Shown: positions 1-27,254 of the stretch, piece by piece
Numbering within the stretch: position 1 is the first letter of the stretch
Layout: each line of letters starts with the position of its first letter
Source: Cristatella mucedo
Taxonomy: Eukaryota > Bryozoa > Phylactolaemata > Cristatellidae
NCBI GenBank assembly: GCA_009760855.2
Contig: WPIO01000020.1
Location: 2,987,501-3,051,500, forward strand
DNA length: 64,000 bases
Direction: 5' to 3'
Notes under the pieces: generated by a model
The model's database searches: none
Told to the model about the DNA's origin: nothing
The model's input: the letters and a program-made list of their open reading frames with translations, nothing else
Program-made: the position numbers and the translations under genes

Positions 1-120
1 ACTATCACTTGCAGTGGGCAACAAAGGATTGCCTGCAGCAGGACTCGAACTCAAGACTTGAGCAGAAAGGTGAGTGCCCATTACCCGTAGGCTTTGAGCC
101 ATAAGGTACCTCAGGGCATT
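1..120 (-). mobile_element. SINE2 fragment (tRNA-derived), cut by window edge
   Basis: Read on the minus strand this resembles the fuller SINE2 copy at 57262-57430: a degenerate box B (complement of ACTCGAACTCAAGA) followed by the conserved body that contains GCAGTGGGC. The 3' part lies outside the window. It is diverged, so an old copy. Confidence 0.55.
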
Positions 121-1215
121 GAGCTTAGTCCACTTGTATCACAATTTATAGTCTACCTCTTGCCGATGTACAAGCCAAGCACAATCTAGGATTTCATTTT
201 TATGCAGATGACACGCAGCTGAACCTATGCTTTGATTCCTCCCGGCCTTTCAACAAGGTAAACTCTGTTAAAGCCCTTGCAGTGTGTCTTGCTGACATCC
301 ACATTTGGATGGCTGCAAACTTTCTCAAATTGAAAAGTGATAAAAATAAACTTACTAGTTACAGTCAAACCTAAAAATTACTCAGGAAATGGAAACGCTT
401 AACTTCAAAGTAGACTTGACCAGCATATCTCCTATATATCATATCATGCAGCTTCTACATGCAATCTGGGGTGTCCAGTTCTAAAGTGACCTTTCACTAG
501 ATGACCACATCAACTCCACACTCAAGCCTGCCTACTTTCAGCTAAGGACAGCTGCAAAATTCAGGCCTGCATAGATAAGGATAACTCAGCTAAGCAGGAC
601 CGTGCGTTCGTGACATCCCATCTACACATGTGTAACTTAAAGCTTGCAGGTCTGAATACCTGGACAATAAGAAGCTTACAGCTGGTGCTAAACTCTGAAG
701 CCAGGCTTGTCTATCTTGAACGTCGCAACTGCCACATTATACCACTTCTCAACGACCTGCACTGGCTCCCCATCAAGCAGTGTATCGACTTCAAGGTTCT
801 GTAGCTCACCTTCAGGTCCTTATTCTTTTGCTCGTAACTGTCCAGAAAAAATTCTTGATCAGGCTTTGCATCATACTTTCTACTCTTTTGACTCCAGTCA
901 TTTAGCAGTCTAGCCTCTAAACCGCCTCAAATCCTTTGGAGACAGTGACTTAAGCTTGTAAACTCCCAAAGCCTGGAACTCACTTCTGACTGATGCCACG
1001 GCATCACCTGACTTGACAGCTAAAAGAAGCTAAATAAAGCCACCTGCTTATCCGCATTTGCTCCTTCCTCGTGAATTGTGCTTGGCATGATTATGCATGG
1101 TGACGTGTGTATTTTATGACTTCTCAATTGACATGCTTCCTTTCCAGTATATGTTAAGTGTCTGTAACAAGATTTAGTTTACTTAAGGTGCTATAGAAAC
1201 ATCTTCTCATCATTA
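121..1215 (+). mobile_element. LINE-B fragment, RT palm to 3' tail
   Basis: Degenerate CR1/L2-like non-LTR retrotransposon. Near 189-220 the translation reads [13 protein letters not shown], the RT catalytic motif C (YADD). Further on come SLDDHI-like, LQLVLNSEARLVYLERRNC and LHWLPIKQCIDFKVL segments of the ORF2 C terminus, and a decayed 3' tail near 1160-1210. Stops and frame breaks occur throughout, so it is a dead copy. Confidence 0.8.
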
Positions 1216-1309
1216 CTTTGTTGCTATTCACTTCCTCATCAGCCTACTTTAAGGTGCACTATTGATTTCGCTTTTTTTATATGATCTACTTATACTGTGA
1301 ACCACAAAG

Positions 1310-1390
1310 TACGCATCGACAGCCATTCAGGCTTAGGCTAAGTACATTATATAGAACTCTCAAAAACCCTCGTGGCTTTCAAGAGTTATA
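1310..1390 (+). mobile_element. LINE-A 3'-end fragment
   Basis: The stretch with CTTAGGCTAAGTACATTATA, AGAACTCTC and GGCTTTCAAGAGTTA parallels the 3' end of the LINE-A copy at 12340-12890. It is short and diverged, so the assignment is tentative. Confidence 0.4.
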
Positions 1391-1469
1391 GGCACAGCCA
1401 GTTTACACAAAGTAGCTGGCTAACTTTTCTAAGCATATTTCGTAACTGACCTCCCGATATCGGTCGGAG

Positions 1470-2345
<876 letters not shown>

Positions 2346-2791
2346 TTAGAATGCAATACAAAAAATGTATCATGATTATACTGCATTGTCTCAAATTGTA
2401 TTGATTGAATAAGACGACAAATTGTTGTTTTATGTATTTCAGGTCATGCCTCGTTCACCCTCGCTCCATGCAGATTCCAATAGCAATGTGCCCAAAGACT
2501 GGCAAATGAGACGGTGAATCGGCCGATCGACCAACTCAACAATGATGTGGTATACATCATGAAGGCCATGCTAAGGTTTATATTGTAGTGCCTTCTAAAC
2601 TTGCATAGAGTTTGAGCAAAGCAATACAAACTGCCACAAAAATATGTTCAAGAAAGTATCCCTTTAGTTAAGTACTTTGATCCTGCAGATCCCAAAATCC
2701 GAGCATTCTAGACTGCATCCAAGTGGGTGGCTGAAATCAAGTGGCTATGCATTCTCAAAACCTGACGAAGAAGCTACACTCGATCTTGCCG

Positions 2792-2936
2792 AGCTGGTTT
2801 GGTCTAGCGGTTAAGGTGCTCGCCCCGACCAAGGTCTGCCTGAGGTCGTGGGCTCGAGCCCCGAGGCATATGTGAAGCGCCTGAATAGAGATTAAGTTCT
2901 CTTGGGGCGCTATATAAATGAATTATATTATATATT
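2792..2936 (+). mobile_element. SINE1, near full length
   Basis: tRNA-derived SINE: box A (TGGTCTAGCGGTTAAGG) near 2801-2817 and box B (GGGCTCGAGCCCC) near 2850-2862, at the spacing of an internal RNA polymerase III promoter. The 3' part GCGCCTGAATAGAGATTAAG followed by TTCTCTTGGGGCGC repeats the LINE 3' stem-loop. The end is an A/T-rich tail (ATATAAATGAATTA). It lies downstream of the last visible BAP1 exon, inside that gene's next intron. Confidence 0.85.
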
Positions 2937-3123
2937 TTTATTCTTTAGCAAAAAGCCTATACCTGCTGCCAATGGGGCATAGCGATGGCAGCACTTTCAG
3001 ATGGTAATAAGCGGTCCTCAGGCTGCTTGCCCTGTTCCACGATTGGCTAATACGTGCTATCATGAAAAAACCATAAGTCAACAACACACATAAACAACAG
3101 GCAAACGAATAGGAATGGCCTAC

Positions 3124-16952
<13,829 letters not shown>

Positions 16953-17744
16953 TCAGACAGTAGGTAGGACAATAAGACGACAGTAAGATAGTGGTAGACA
17001 GGCAGTGGGACAGTAGGCCACGATAGTTGGAGGGGCAGACCTTTCTCAGCCCACCACAGCAACGATGTTTTTTTTAGTGCTGCTTGGCTGTGGCCTAACT
17101 CCAGCTTCAATTTGTAGATTGACAAAGGTACCACAGACAGACAGTAAGCGCTACTTATTGAGCATCGATATGTTTTTTGCATCTGCCTTTCTCCAGCATT
17201 GCTGCTTTTTGGCATTTTTACGTCGAAACCATGGACTTGTTCACCATACAAGCTTGTTCATGCTCCCTTAATTGTGTGCTGATATTTGCACACTGTACAG
17301 CCTTCTCGGCACCTAGTAAGCTGGCTGGCACTATTTAAATCGGCTATGCTGCTTTCCTGCTTATGCAATGAGCATAAGCGATTTGTGCATGCGAGTTGGA
17401 CAGACTGGGTGCAACTGCCACTGCACAAGATTGTGTGGAATGCAAAATAAAACCAGCATTCAGCAGAGGACTGATTCAGCGAGCAACAACAGCTAGCCAA
17501 TCAGCTATCAGTATAAATCTAGTGGCACAAGTGAGCCAACAAGACCATCAAAATGGGTGTGCTGATAAGGTCCTACCTCGAAACAGAAGTAAAGAAATCA
17601 ACTGCAATTATTCAGGAGGTACCCAAGAAGTCCGTCAGTGGATTAGCTGATGGCTATACGAATAAAGTATTTGTAACCTAAGTTGCTTAGCAGTACAGTT
17701 TCGCTTTTAGAAATGCACTGGTGACTAACCGTATGGATAAATAA

Positions 17745-18160
17745 AAATAAATATAATTTATTTGTATATCGCTCATAGGGAACTCGATCTCCATGCAGGC
17801 ACTTCACATATACCACAGGGCTCAAGGCCACAATGTAATGTAGTGTATCTCCGCCTGTAACTCCACAAAGCCACCAAGACTGTGGGTGTTACGCAGGAGA
17901 GTTTTGTATAGAGCACTCACAGCCTTAGCGGCTTTCGGTATGCATTCGGTAGCCAACAAACTTCATCTCATGCAACAAAGAGAAAGTGGGAAGCATAGTA
18001 GAGCCAGGAGAGCTGCTGAGGTAGTGAGCAGCATGGAAGTAGCAGCTCAGGATGGCCGGAAAGGGTGTGCCGCAGTCGGCAGCAGGAGATTAGTTATTGC
18101 TTAAGATAATGTATTCACCTTGACCTCGGTCATCAAAGGCTAGCACCTTAGCCCCTGGGT
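17745..18160 (-). mobile_element. SINE1 split by a LINE-A insertion
   Basis: The 3' part of SINE1 lies at about 17745-17833 (minus strand, including CTTGAGCCCTGTGG and the LINE-type tail). Its 5' part is at about 18118-18155 (GGCTAAGGTGCTAGCC, box A side). The interruption falls at box B and is filled by LINE-A. Confidence 0.7.
17834..18112 (-). mobile_element. LINE-A 3' end inserted in SINE1
   Basis: Minus-strand LINE-A terminus: CCGCCTGTAACTCCACAAAG near 17850 and CTTTCGGTATGCATTCGGTA near 17932 match the copy at 8208-10230. Truncated at its 5' side near 18110. Confidence 0.8.
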
Positions 18161-20360
18161 AAAAACTAGTGCGGCATAATAATTATAGTTACAAACAGCA
18201 GTGAGATGCAAGCAATGGCTCTACGTCCCTCTGCACGGACAGACACACACGGCCAGCTTATATGTGCGACCAATTTGCACAGGACAGCACTGGTGCAGAT
18301 TGGAGTCAGACAGTGCATAGCCCTGCCAACTGACAGGCTAGGCATGCAAGCATTTTCAAAGCAGCAGGATCGTGTTTGCATGTGCCGCTCAATTTGATTG
18401 CCTACTATAACGCTCCTACAGTTTGCTCCAGTTATAAGGCATTAAGCCTGGATTGGATATTGACGGTGACTCGTATGATTCCTTGACTTGCAACCGATAG
18501 CACCGAATTCGATGAGCACCGACCGATGAAAAAAGTTGTAATTAGCCTACTAAGAAAACCCGGTTGGTGCACAAGGCCATGGAAACTGGCGCCGTTGCAC
18601 AAGTTGTTTACTGATTAAACGATAGCAAGGGATAAGGCTGGAATCTAGCTTGTCGACGGTATCGAGTTAAGCCATCTGACTAAGCCATCGAGTGGCCGGC
18701 ATGCTAGCCTTTACAGCAGCAGACCTTTCATAAAAAAAAAGGCAGCGACACACTCGAGTTACACGAACCCATCACGATTAAGACCTCTAAATGCCTCATG
18801 GGAGAATATGAGCACTCCCAAAAGTGGCATGAGACTACATAGCAGGCAATAAGGATTTGTCAGCCCTAGGACTAGAACGTACGACCTGCCCATGTCAATA
18901 ATGTGAGCATCTCACCCCTAGACTCACACCATCCGGGTTTGCTCACCTCCGGACTACTGTAACTATATTTTAACTAGGCTGCCAAAAAATTTGATTATGT
19001 CTCAACAGTTTGAGTCGCTATTTCATCTTGAAATCCAAGAAATTCAGCTGTGTCTCTCACTAAAATGCAGTGCTCCCCACCCAACGGCCCCATCTGTTCA
19101 TGCTAAATCACAATCACTGCAACCCAAAATGTCAGCCACACTTGGCCCAGCCATACCAATGCAGGCTCAACATTGTGGCACTCATTTGGCTGTTCTTGCA
19201 CACAAGTTTCGCAGGAATGGGCTGCCATTCACCTCTGAACTTTCACTTTTGAACCATCTTGGCTGCTATTCCCACTTCTGCTGCTTCCATGCAACTTACT
19301 CAGCAATGCTTCTAACCTCACATTTGTTCCTTGAGATTAAGCCTGCTAGCTAACGTGGGCTAAACAAATCTCCAGCACAGCACCCACACCGAAGTGAGAG
19401 ATACTGGAGGAGCTTGCTAGCGTCTCAGAGCCGTGGCTAACGAGTCACAGAAGCAGCTCCACCATGCGCACGTATGCAGGCGATGGTGTCGACACATAGC
19501 TTGATGCTGTGATACTTACGTACGGTAATGTGGGACAAGTACAGCAACTGAAAATCTACTCAAAGAAATGCATGCTCAAGCCTGGTGAGGTGGCAAAGCC
19601 GAACGTTATGTAGGAGAGGCTTGGCATTAGGTTCGTCTTATTAACCGGTAGTCTCAAGGCATTGAGAGCGAAGCAGATGGTCGCCTTATAGGTCCCGTCA
19701 GAGTCTACTAACGGTTCTTGCATCATGTCTATCCCAACCTGAGGCTCTGATGCCAAGATAGTTTTGTATACAGTTGCCCAGTAAATTGCTTGCCTTCAAG
19801 CAGACCTGCCACCCATGTATGACTAGTTGTACTGACTTGTTAAATGACAGTTTACAGCTTGGGTTGAATATAGACAGGCCAATTCAAAAGTAGGCATGTG
19901 AACCAAAGTCTGTACAATGTTGATGTATGTGCGCACACTGTTATCGGCTGCATAGCTGTATAGGTTATGGAGGCAGCTCCAACGATTTGCTAATTTTGCT
20001 AAGAGGCATAATTTTACCAGTATCAGTCATGACTAGTGCAGTCTAGTATCAATTACCTGCAGATGTGCTCCAGCAAAGCCATGTAGTCCTCATGGTTATG
20101 CAAAGTTACACACGAAGTTACATGCAGCAGAACCTGCTACATGTATACATGCTACATGCATACAAGCTACATGGAAAACTCTGCCGGTATGCATGCTTTT
20201 TCTCCGAGTAGACCATACACAGTCACCATTGATGCACAATGATTTACAACTGTATATGCCTAGTTTCTTTTTAAGATAGCATGTATAAACAGGTTGTGCT
20301 GCTGCTGCCTCTGCTCAGTCTTAAGTATTATCCCACATACATATATATTAATACTAATAA
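18161..20360. other. Intergenic, nothing firmly recognised
   Basis: Frames up to 120 codons (18991-19353) show no recognised motif. No LINE or SINE hallmark was seen. The missing first exon of BAP1 could lie here or further right, but no ELESDP-like stretch was found. Confidence 0.4.
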
Positions 20361-20364
20361 TTAT

Positions 20365-20450
20365 TCCACATTTGTATAGCATCCTAAGAGAACTAAATCT
20401 CTTCTGGGGCACTTTACATATGCTGTAAAGGAGGCATCTCAGTGTGGTTT
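20365..20450 (-). mobile_element. LINE 3' tail, minus strand
   Basis: ATCCTAAGAGAACTAAATCT and TGGGGCACTTTACATATGCT are the complement of the LINE-B/C terminal stem-loop. Only the terminus is present. Confidence 0.65.
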
Positions 20451-20451
20451 A

Positions 20452-21260
20452 ATAATAATAATAATAACACACTTGATAAAGTGCCCTCAGAGAACGCAAT
20501 CTCTTTCTAGGTGCTTTACATTTGCTGCAAAGGAAACACAATCGAATGGTTAGTGGTAGCATAATCAATAAACGACAAGAATAACATGCTTACATGCACA
20601 AGGTCAGCATGCAAGTGTGGTTGGTGGCAGCATGCACAATGTCAGCAAGCATAGGCAGATTCTTAAGGTCGAATCACAGGGACCCACTAAATACTATGAT
20701 AAATAGGTGCATTTTTGGTTTGTGATAACATGCTCGCTGTCAGCAGACACGGGACAATTCACAAGTATCCAGTAAATGCTGTGAGGAACAGATGCATTTT
20801 TAGCTTCTTCTAAAACGTCATCACGTCAAAGAATGCCGTGACGTCAGTTAGGAGTGAGTTCCCCATTTTGGGAGCATATTAACTAAAGGCACAATCTAAA
20901 AACGTATTTGTGACTGCCTGGAGCTAAACGACTTGAGTCACAAGAAAAGGTGGCACGATGCCTAGTCTGATTAGGGAATAGTTCTAATAGGCATGGTGGA
21001 ACAAGTGAATGAATGGACCTATATGAGAGTGACAAAACCTTGAAGTCGATGCTTGATGGGGAGCCAGTGCAGGTCGGCGAGAAATGGTGTAATGTGGCAA
21101 CTGCAGCCCTCACGACAGTCAAGCATGGCTGCTGCACTAACTGTAAGCACCTGATTGCATAGACCGGTTGACCTGCAAGACTTGATTTTTTCGTCTCCAT
21201 GTGCACACTGTATAAAGCTTCTAGATGCTTTTGTGTAAGTATGGTAAAAAAAAAGCAAAG
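20452..21260 (-). mobile_element. LINE-B, ORF2 C terminus and tail, minus strand
   Basis: Begins (right to left) near 21260 with YFQL..IAK-like sequence, then GLCNQVL and AVATLHHFSPTCTGSPSS-type frames, and ends at the complement of AAAGCACCTAGAAAGAGATT followed by (ATT)n near 20452-20466. Frames are broken. Confidence 0.82.
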
Positions 21261-21295
21261 ATCAGCTGACTCCACAGCTTCATTTTAATACAGGA

Positions 21296-21420
21296 GCATG
21301 AGAGCCTCAGCAGCTATCAATCCCACTTGGAGCAGGCAATAGAGAATCGCCTACTGCAGGATTCGAACCCACGACTTGGGTCGGGAAGTTCGGGCACCCT
21401 ACCCATACCCTAAAAATATA
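21296..21420 (-). mobile_element. SINE2, partial
   Basis: Complement of box B (GATTCGAACCCACGAC, about 21360-21375) followed by TTGGGTCGGGAAGTT, and the body with AGAGAATCGCCTACTGCAGG. It matches the copies at 36718 and 57262. Confidence 0.72.
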
Positions 21421-23285
21421 TACCGACATATAAGTAACTGTTTTCCAGTGCCATTGATTCTTGCACTGACTCGAGGTAGAGTGAAGTAGATTCTGCTTAC
21501 ACAAGCATGCAATCATTTGGCACTAAGCAATTCCGTGACATGCGTACTACGTGTTCTCGGCCTAGTGTGTGTATATGCTGAAGTAGGTACCAAAGATTAC
21601 GGGTTTTGTTCGGACTCACACTTAGTAGCAGTCAAGGGGGCATGGCTGGCGCATGGTTAGGCACTGGGTGGTCGTGTGCTGCTGCTTCAAGTTCCACTAT
21701 GTAGCCCAACGGCCAGGGGCCTCGTAGGCTCCCCGCTGCCATTCAAGTGGAACAAAGACCCTGGCACAGTGAGGAGCATCAGAGATTGCAGGCTAGCAAT
21801 TCCAATACCACGGCAGTTCCCTTGTAAATACAATGCCATGATATCTAACCTGCAAGTAGATGACATTGCACTCGGTCTACTAGGATTTTAGGCAACTGGC
21901 TTGCATGCACTTGGTTGAGATGGTTGATTAATGTCAGTGAGCTGCCCATGTTTCTTTCTGCCAAGCAGCCACACGCCTTGACATACAAATAAAGTTTTAC
22001 TCGCCTAAACCTTTTTTAAAGCTATGCCATGATCAGGAATTCGTTGGCACACTTGGCCTTACGCCCATCATCCAGCCACAGGCCACTTTGGATGCCAAGA
22101 ATGCATGAAGACTTCGTTGCAGATGCTGAGAGGATATGGCTTTCAATTTTCTGAATGGAACCTTGTTTCTTAAAGCTGTCAGATTGGTTTATACCCATTC
22201 ACTTTAAGAAAGCTATCGGCCCTCGAAGTGCAATCATTGGCCATGCATGCTGCATGGAAGTGGTGGGAGTATGATTACCCATGGGTATGAAAGGATCTGA
22301 GTACAAGTAAAAGAGTGTCAGCTACATAGAAATAAAAACAAGCATTGCACTTGGCGATCAACTGTAAAAAGCTGTCGGGAAGCCCTGGTGCAAAATTTTA
22401 ACAAGCATCTACTGCTGCGGGGTTTGCAGGTAAAAAAAATCTATATAATGCCGCGACGGACGGCCACAAAGGTTGAATCCCTAAAGACTGAGCCTTTGCT
22501 GGGCAAAAAATTGAGCCTTAATTGCACATTTTGCTATCTGAGCATGAAGCTGGGAATACATTGTATCCAGCACAGGTTATAGCAGTGTGTCTGTGCACAC
22601 TTGTAGCATCCTGAATAGAAAATATTTGCATACCTGTATAATATTCTTCAGGTATAACGTGGCCTATGGGGTATAGGAGGTGATCTCAGTGCATGAACCA
22701 ATAATGCAGGAAATACCTACATGCATGTCCGTGCATAATTGTATCGATGCTTATAGAAGTGTCATACCATGGTGCGTATGAAGGAAACTGCCTTTGGAGG
22801 TCAGGTTATCAACAAGAATGAAAAGGAAAAAGCAGCAGTAATAGCGAATAATAATCAAGCAAGGCAGTAAAGGAGGTTTGCTATCAGTAAATGTGGTGGT
22901 GCCAGGTTGTCAAAACTGCTTTTTGAAAGAGGCAGTGGTTGTCAGTATATACTGTATATGGCAATGATTATCCCTATTTGGAAAGCAAACTAAAAGCAAA
23001 ATAATTTACATCTCCTGCTGTATTTGTATTTCCCTCAGCTAGTTTCAGCTACTGTGTCCATAAACATGCTGTATGCATACTCTTTTATTGAATGCAATGG
23101 ATGCTTACAGTGGTTTCAACTTGCAATTTTCTTACCGTTTAGATACGGTTTTTGCATTTGAAGCCAGATCGGCACAGCATGTGCAACCACACTCACCAGT
23201 GCAGCTCCTACGTAGGCCGGCACTCTAATTGGGAACACGGTTAACCCTGCTGATTGTTTCCCAGTCACGAACAACGCCAATAAGA
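21421..23285. other. Intergenic, nothing recognised
   Basis: No supported gene, LINE or SINE. Short frames only. Confidence 0.45.
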
Positions 23286-23289
23286 CAGG

Positions 23290-23328
23290 AGCTGCCTGAT
23301 TAAGTTCTCTAAGGGCACTATACTAATG

Positions 23329-23361
<33 letters not shown>

Positions 23362-23362
23362 A
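23290..23362 (+). mobile_element. LINE-B 3' tail ending in (ATT)n
   Basis: CTGATTAAGTTCTCTAAGGG then CACTATACTAATGC and a clean ATT run. Terminal fragment only. Confidence 0.65.
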
Positions 23363-24785
23363 AAACCTAACGTTGGCAATTTGTATTGCCGACAATCAGC
23401 ACACGGGTTGACAAATAACTCAGGAAACCATATCGGGAAGCACCGAAGAAGGCAGCCGTAGCAGTCAGCCACCTCCATGACTGTCAATGCTCAAGGCCTA
23501 ATATCAATCCAGTCCATCTAAGACCCAGTTCTAAACACATCGTCCCCCACCTCTAAGCAAGATGACAAGACTGGGCCGTGGCTACTGACGAATGGAGGCC
23601 ATGTTCTCACACTTTAAAATAATCCATTCACTTGTGAGGCTCCTGAAAACAGAGGATCAAATGCTGTAGGCTACGTAACGGTAAACACCCTTCAGCAGTG
23701 CTTTTGCTAATGATAAACTTGCCTTTCGATATGTTGCGATTCCTTAAATTTAAAAAATGCTGCTCCCTGCATATTATCTGGCACGCAAGATATAAACCCC
23801 AAGCCATTCTCTGAGTTTCTAATAACACTTTAATAATATTACGGACATGAAAACTGCAGCTGCGACTGTAAATGGCAGGCTTTGCAAGGAACTTGCAAAG
23901 CACCCTGCCAACTCCGATGTGGCGGATTGGACCTGGAAACATAAGAACTAAACACCAACACTCGGCTGCATAATCCCGTATCCCGTGACCCTATCCATTC
24001 ACTCCGATACCAATGTAAAAGCCAGTCAAACTATCAGGTGTGGTTTTTACGAGAAATGCTTGTACAAGGCGGTTCACAATTCACAAAAACCTACCACACC
24101 TCATGGGCTTGGTTTGGCAAGAGACTATAGCACAATGCACAACAGAAAGCGAGAGAAATCGAGAAACAGAGGGATCGTAAGAAACCTTTCAAGAGCAACC
24201 TGCCACCACTACAAGCGTCAAACCTGTATCTAAAACATTGCTAAGATTAAAAAAAACGTTCAACTCTGACCATACCTAAGCTTGTGGCAGAAAACGGTAT
24301 GCAGAGGTTTCTGACTCCTACTCATAAAGTCAGTTGGTCAGACACAGCTCAATCGCGGCCACTGGACAGCGATCACATTCACTGGAATGCCATCAGAGAA
24401 TGTAGACAGGGAGGCCAAAACAATTCTTTCATGTGAAATCGCGCTCATTGCAAGATTCTTACTACGGATGTGTCGCTAAGTGACTCTGGAGCAATCACTG
24501 ATAGCTAACATCCCGTGGAGAAAGAAGCAGCATCAACATGCATTACACTGGCGAAGTACATCGAGGCTTCGTACCTGGATCGCTCTCAAGCTCCAACCAT
24601 CCTTTACTCATTCCGTTGCCGTTTCAAATCAATCATCATGCACGAAACAGAATACAAACGATGTTACGATATTAGCGCCCAATCCAAATATAGTAAATGT
24701 TAGTAAATTTATCCGCTGTAGCTGAATGGCAGTTTCCGGGAGACTCCCTGGCGTTCCTCTCGCCAGCTATGAATCTTAAAGAGGT
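23363..24785. other. Intergenic, nothing recognised
   Basis: No recognisable domain in the short frames on either strand and no tRNA-like boxes. Confidence 0.4.
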
Positions 24786-24789
24786 CATT

Positions 24790-26070
24790 GGGCCACGGTT
24801 CGGCTTTTCACGTCTGTTCTCCTCAATTCTAGTGTTTCAGCTAGGAAAAAGCAAGAAAATCAGGGTCTGCTTAGATAAGCGTACGCCAAACAAACAAGTT
24901 CACGCGTTCGTGACTCTGCGTCTAGACTATCGCAATTCCCTATTATCGCGACTCCTGGCCTGCACCTTTAATCGCCCGCTAGTGACGCAAAACTCGGCGG
25001 CTTGTCTCGTCGGTCATTATAGTCTTAGCTTCCATCACGCCTCTCCTGTCTCAAGCTTCTCTGGCTCCCTGGCAAGCGTCGAATCGATTTCAAGATCCTA
25101 TCCTGGCCTAAAGGTCAATTCACATGCTTGCACCAGCCAACCTGTCCGACCTCCACGCTCCTCCAATGTGCTCTTGCACCGCCTGCTCCTCAGAATCTAA
25201 TCTTCTCGCCATCCCTCGCACTAAATTGAAATCTTTTAGTGATCGACTCTTCAGCTCGAATGCGCCGAAAGTTTTAAAGTCGCTTCTGGGTAGGGTAACA
25301 AACTGCGACTACCTTGCATCATTGCATAAGTCTCAGCTAAAGATGTGTCTGCTCCGGTCAGCTTTCACTGTGCCTCAGCGTTCTTGCTACAAACGTGGTG
25401 TGCGGCTCCGACGTCCCGTCAGAACAAGGCTGCAAACACGGCGCTCGTAACGGCGAGAGTCTCTGCTAACGCTCGACGAGTACTGTTACGCCGGAACCTT
25501 GTAGTATGGCTAGTGGCGAAGAGCTCTCATACCATAACATATCAAGTCCGTATCCATTATGTAGACCAGTCTATTTGACAGAAGAGGACAGTTACAGGCG
25601 TTCAACAGCGGCCGTGGCGTACACCAACGACTCTATGGCCTAGAACTCAAATCAGCTCCAATGCCAATGCCGAGACTGAAATCCCAACTGCCTGCCTGTC
25701 CCTTAGCGCCGGCTTTTCATAAAGCCGTGGTCATAGATTATCACATAATCGCGAATAATGATTATCAGCCGTAGTTTGGCTGATTTAGTTGGCTGCGCCG
25801 TTTCAATCTTGCTTGTTTTATCCGTTCAGCTTTGCGCACCTACCGGTGCACGATCCAGTGCATGTTATTGGCCTGATGTGGCCACGAGTATCTTCGCGCT
25901 TGCTTTAGCTTGCTAGCCTAAGCACGATAGCTGTTTGCTTTTGCATGCTTGATACCGTTTATGTCACTAACCTTTGGTTATTGATTCTGTTGCAGCGATT
26001 TTTGGAATGCCTGGATACAGATTAAAGGCTTTTAGAGTGCCGGAGAGCTAAAGAACATCTCACTTTTTTT
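24790..26070 (+). mobile_element. LINE-C, ORF2 C terminus and 3' UTR
   Basis: One frame reads VHAFVTLRLDYRNSLLSRLL, then VTQNSAACLVGHYS; a second reads IPRTKLKSFSDRLFSSNAPK and LHKSQLKMCLLRSAF. These correspond to the SRLDFCNSLL, NSAARLV, LKSFGDRAFSSYAPK and LKTHLFRTAF blocks of LINE-B but are clearly diverged, hence a separate family. The 3' UTR has GCCTAAGCACGATAGCTG and TTGCAGCGATTTTTGGAATG, and the tail GCCTGGATACAGATT. Confidence 0.8.
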
Positions 26071-26920
26071 AAATTATAGGTATTATCCTCGCACGCGACG
26101 CGGGCGTAACTGACACTAAACTTTGGTGCCGATTTCGCGCCGTTCTAGGAGCTTTCTAGTCCAGTCTAAAAAAAAAAAAGTGGTCGCCCTTCTGCAGAAA
26201 CTATTTCAATATGCGATGCCGACCAGCCTCTAAAGCCGTTCCATGCGCTCCTCATATTCAGTAGTTCTATTTACTAAATTATAATTCCTCGTAGCTTCAC
26301 ACTGGAGCCGCGGGGGCCGCCCGGGAGCCGCCCGGGAGATCTGCCGGGCATCGGTAGAAGGCTGAATGTTAACAGCCTGAATCGATTTTCTACGATTGCT
26401 ACCGACGGGTCTTAGCTGTTAAGCACTTGGCTTATTTAGGGAATTGGAAAAAACGTAAAATTAGCCATCGGTTCAAATCGGTAAAACTCTTTTAATCTTT
26501 ACTCTGCACGCTTCTCAGGCTGAGTACCGAGGATGTGTCACAGTTTTTGGAGAAAAAAGGCTACTTTACACGTTTCCAATATTAGCCAATCAAACTCTGA
26601 TAACGCCGGGCATTATACTTAGAAGTCAACACAAATATTTCAGCGATCAGAACTGCTCGATTACCCAATATGGAAGCACATTAATTCATCCGGCGAATTG
26701 AGCGAAATAGTCTCTTTGGAAATCACCAGTCAGAAAACTATGCATCCATATTATTTGTGTAGAAATATTCGGGTTTAATATTTAAAACCACAGAGACCTG
26801 TGGTCGTCTCCTAAAGAATTTGAGTCGCATAAGCTTTTGAAACACTATACAATTTGGCGTGAATAGGTTTTTATACAAATTGTACAAGCAAAAATATCGT
26901 CAGCCGATTTACTTATACTG
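26071..26920. other. Intergenic, nothing recognised
   Basis: Includes a poly(A) run near 26168 and a short GC-rich patch (26304-26350, CCGCCCGGGAG repeated twice). No gene signature. Confidence 0.45.
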
Positions 26921-26924
26921 ATAA

Positions 26925-27240
26925 ATACAGGCGTACCGCTAAATACAGACGAGCACTGCCCTTTAGCCTTGCTCTAACGGACCACCTAAAGACAGTTGGC
27001 GACAGAGGCTTTTGCACTGCATATCCTAGACAGTGGAACTCACATCCACAATTCCTATGCAGCGACATCATCTCTGGTGAAATCAATTCTGAGTGAAGCC
27101 TCTCCACTAATCATGCCCTGCTAAGTGTTCAGCTAGGCCTTTTACGTTTTCTTTGTAGCACTAGATGAATTATGTTGGCAACCGAAAATGCACAGTGAGG
27201 TGCTTGAGCTTCTAGTTCTCTTATGCAACACCCATATAGC
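26925..27240 (+). mobile_element. LINE-A-like ORF2 C terminus and 3' end
   Basis: The reading DHLKTVGDRGFCTAYPRQWN followed by SHPQFLCSDI parallels LKTVGNRSLSSAGPRLWNSL of the LINE-A copy at 8252-8704. The end has GGTGCTTGAGCTTCTAGTTC. Confidence 0.65.
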
Positions 27241-27254
27241 TTTTATGGTTGTAT

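Noticed and set aside
2800-2870. Apparent tRNA gene
   Set aside because: Box A and box B are present but the cloverleaf is not intact and the sequence recurs with a fixed LINE-like tail, so it is a SINE.
18650-18670. GTCGACGGTATCGA resembles a cloning-vector polylinker
   Set aside because: Only 14 bp match and the flanks do not continue as vector, so chance is more likely than contamination.
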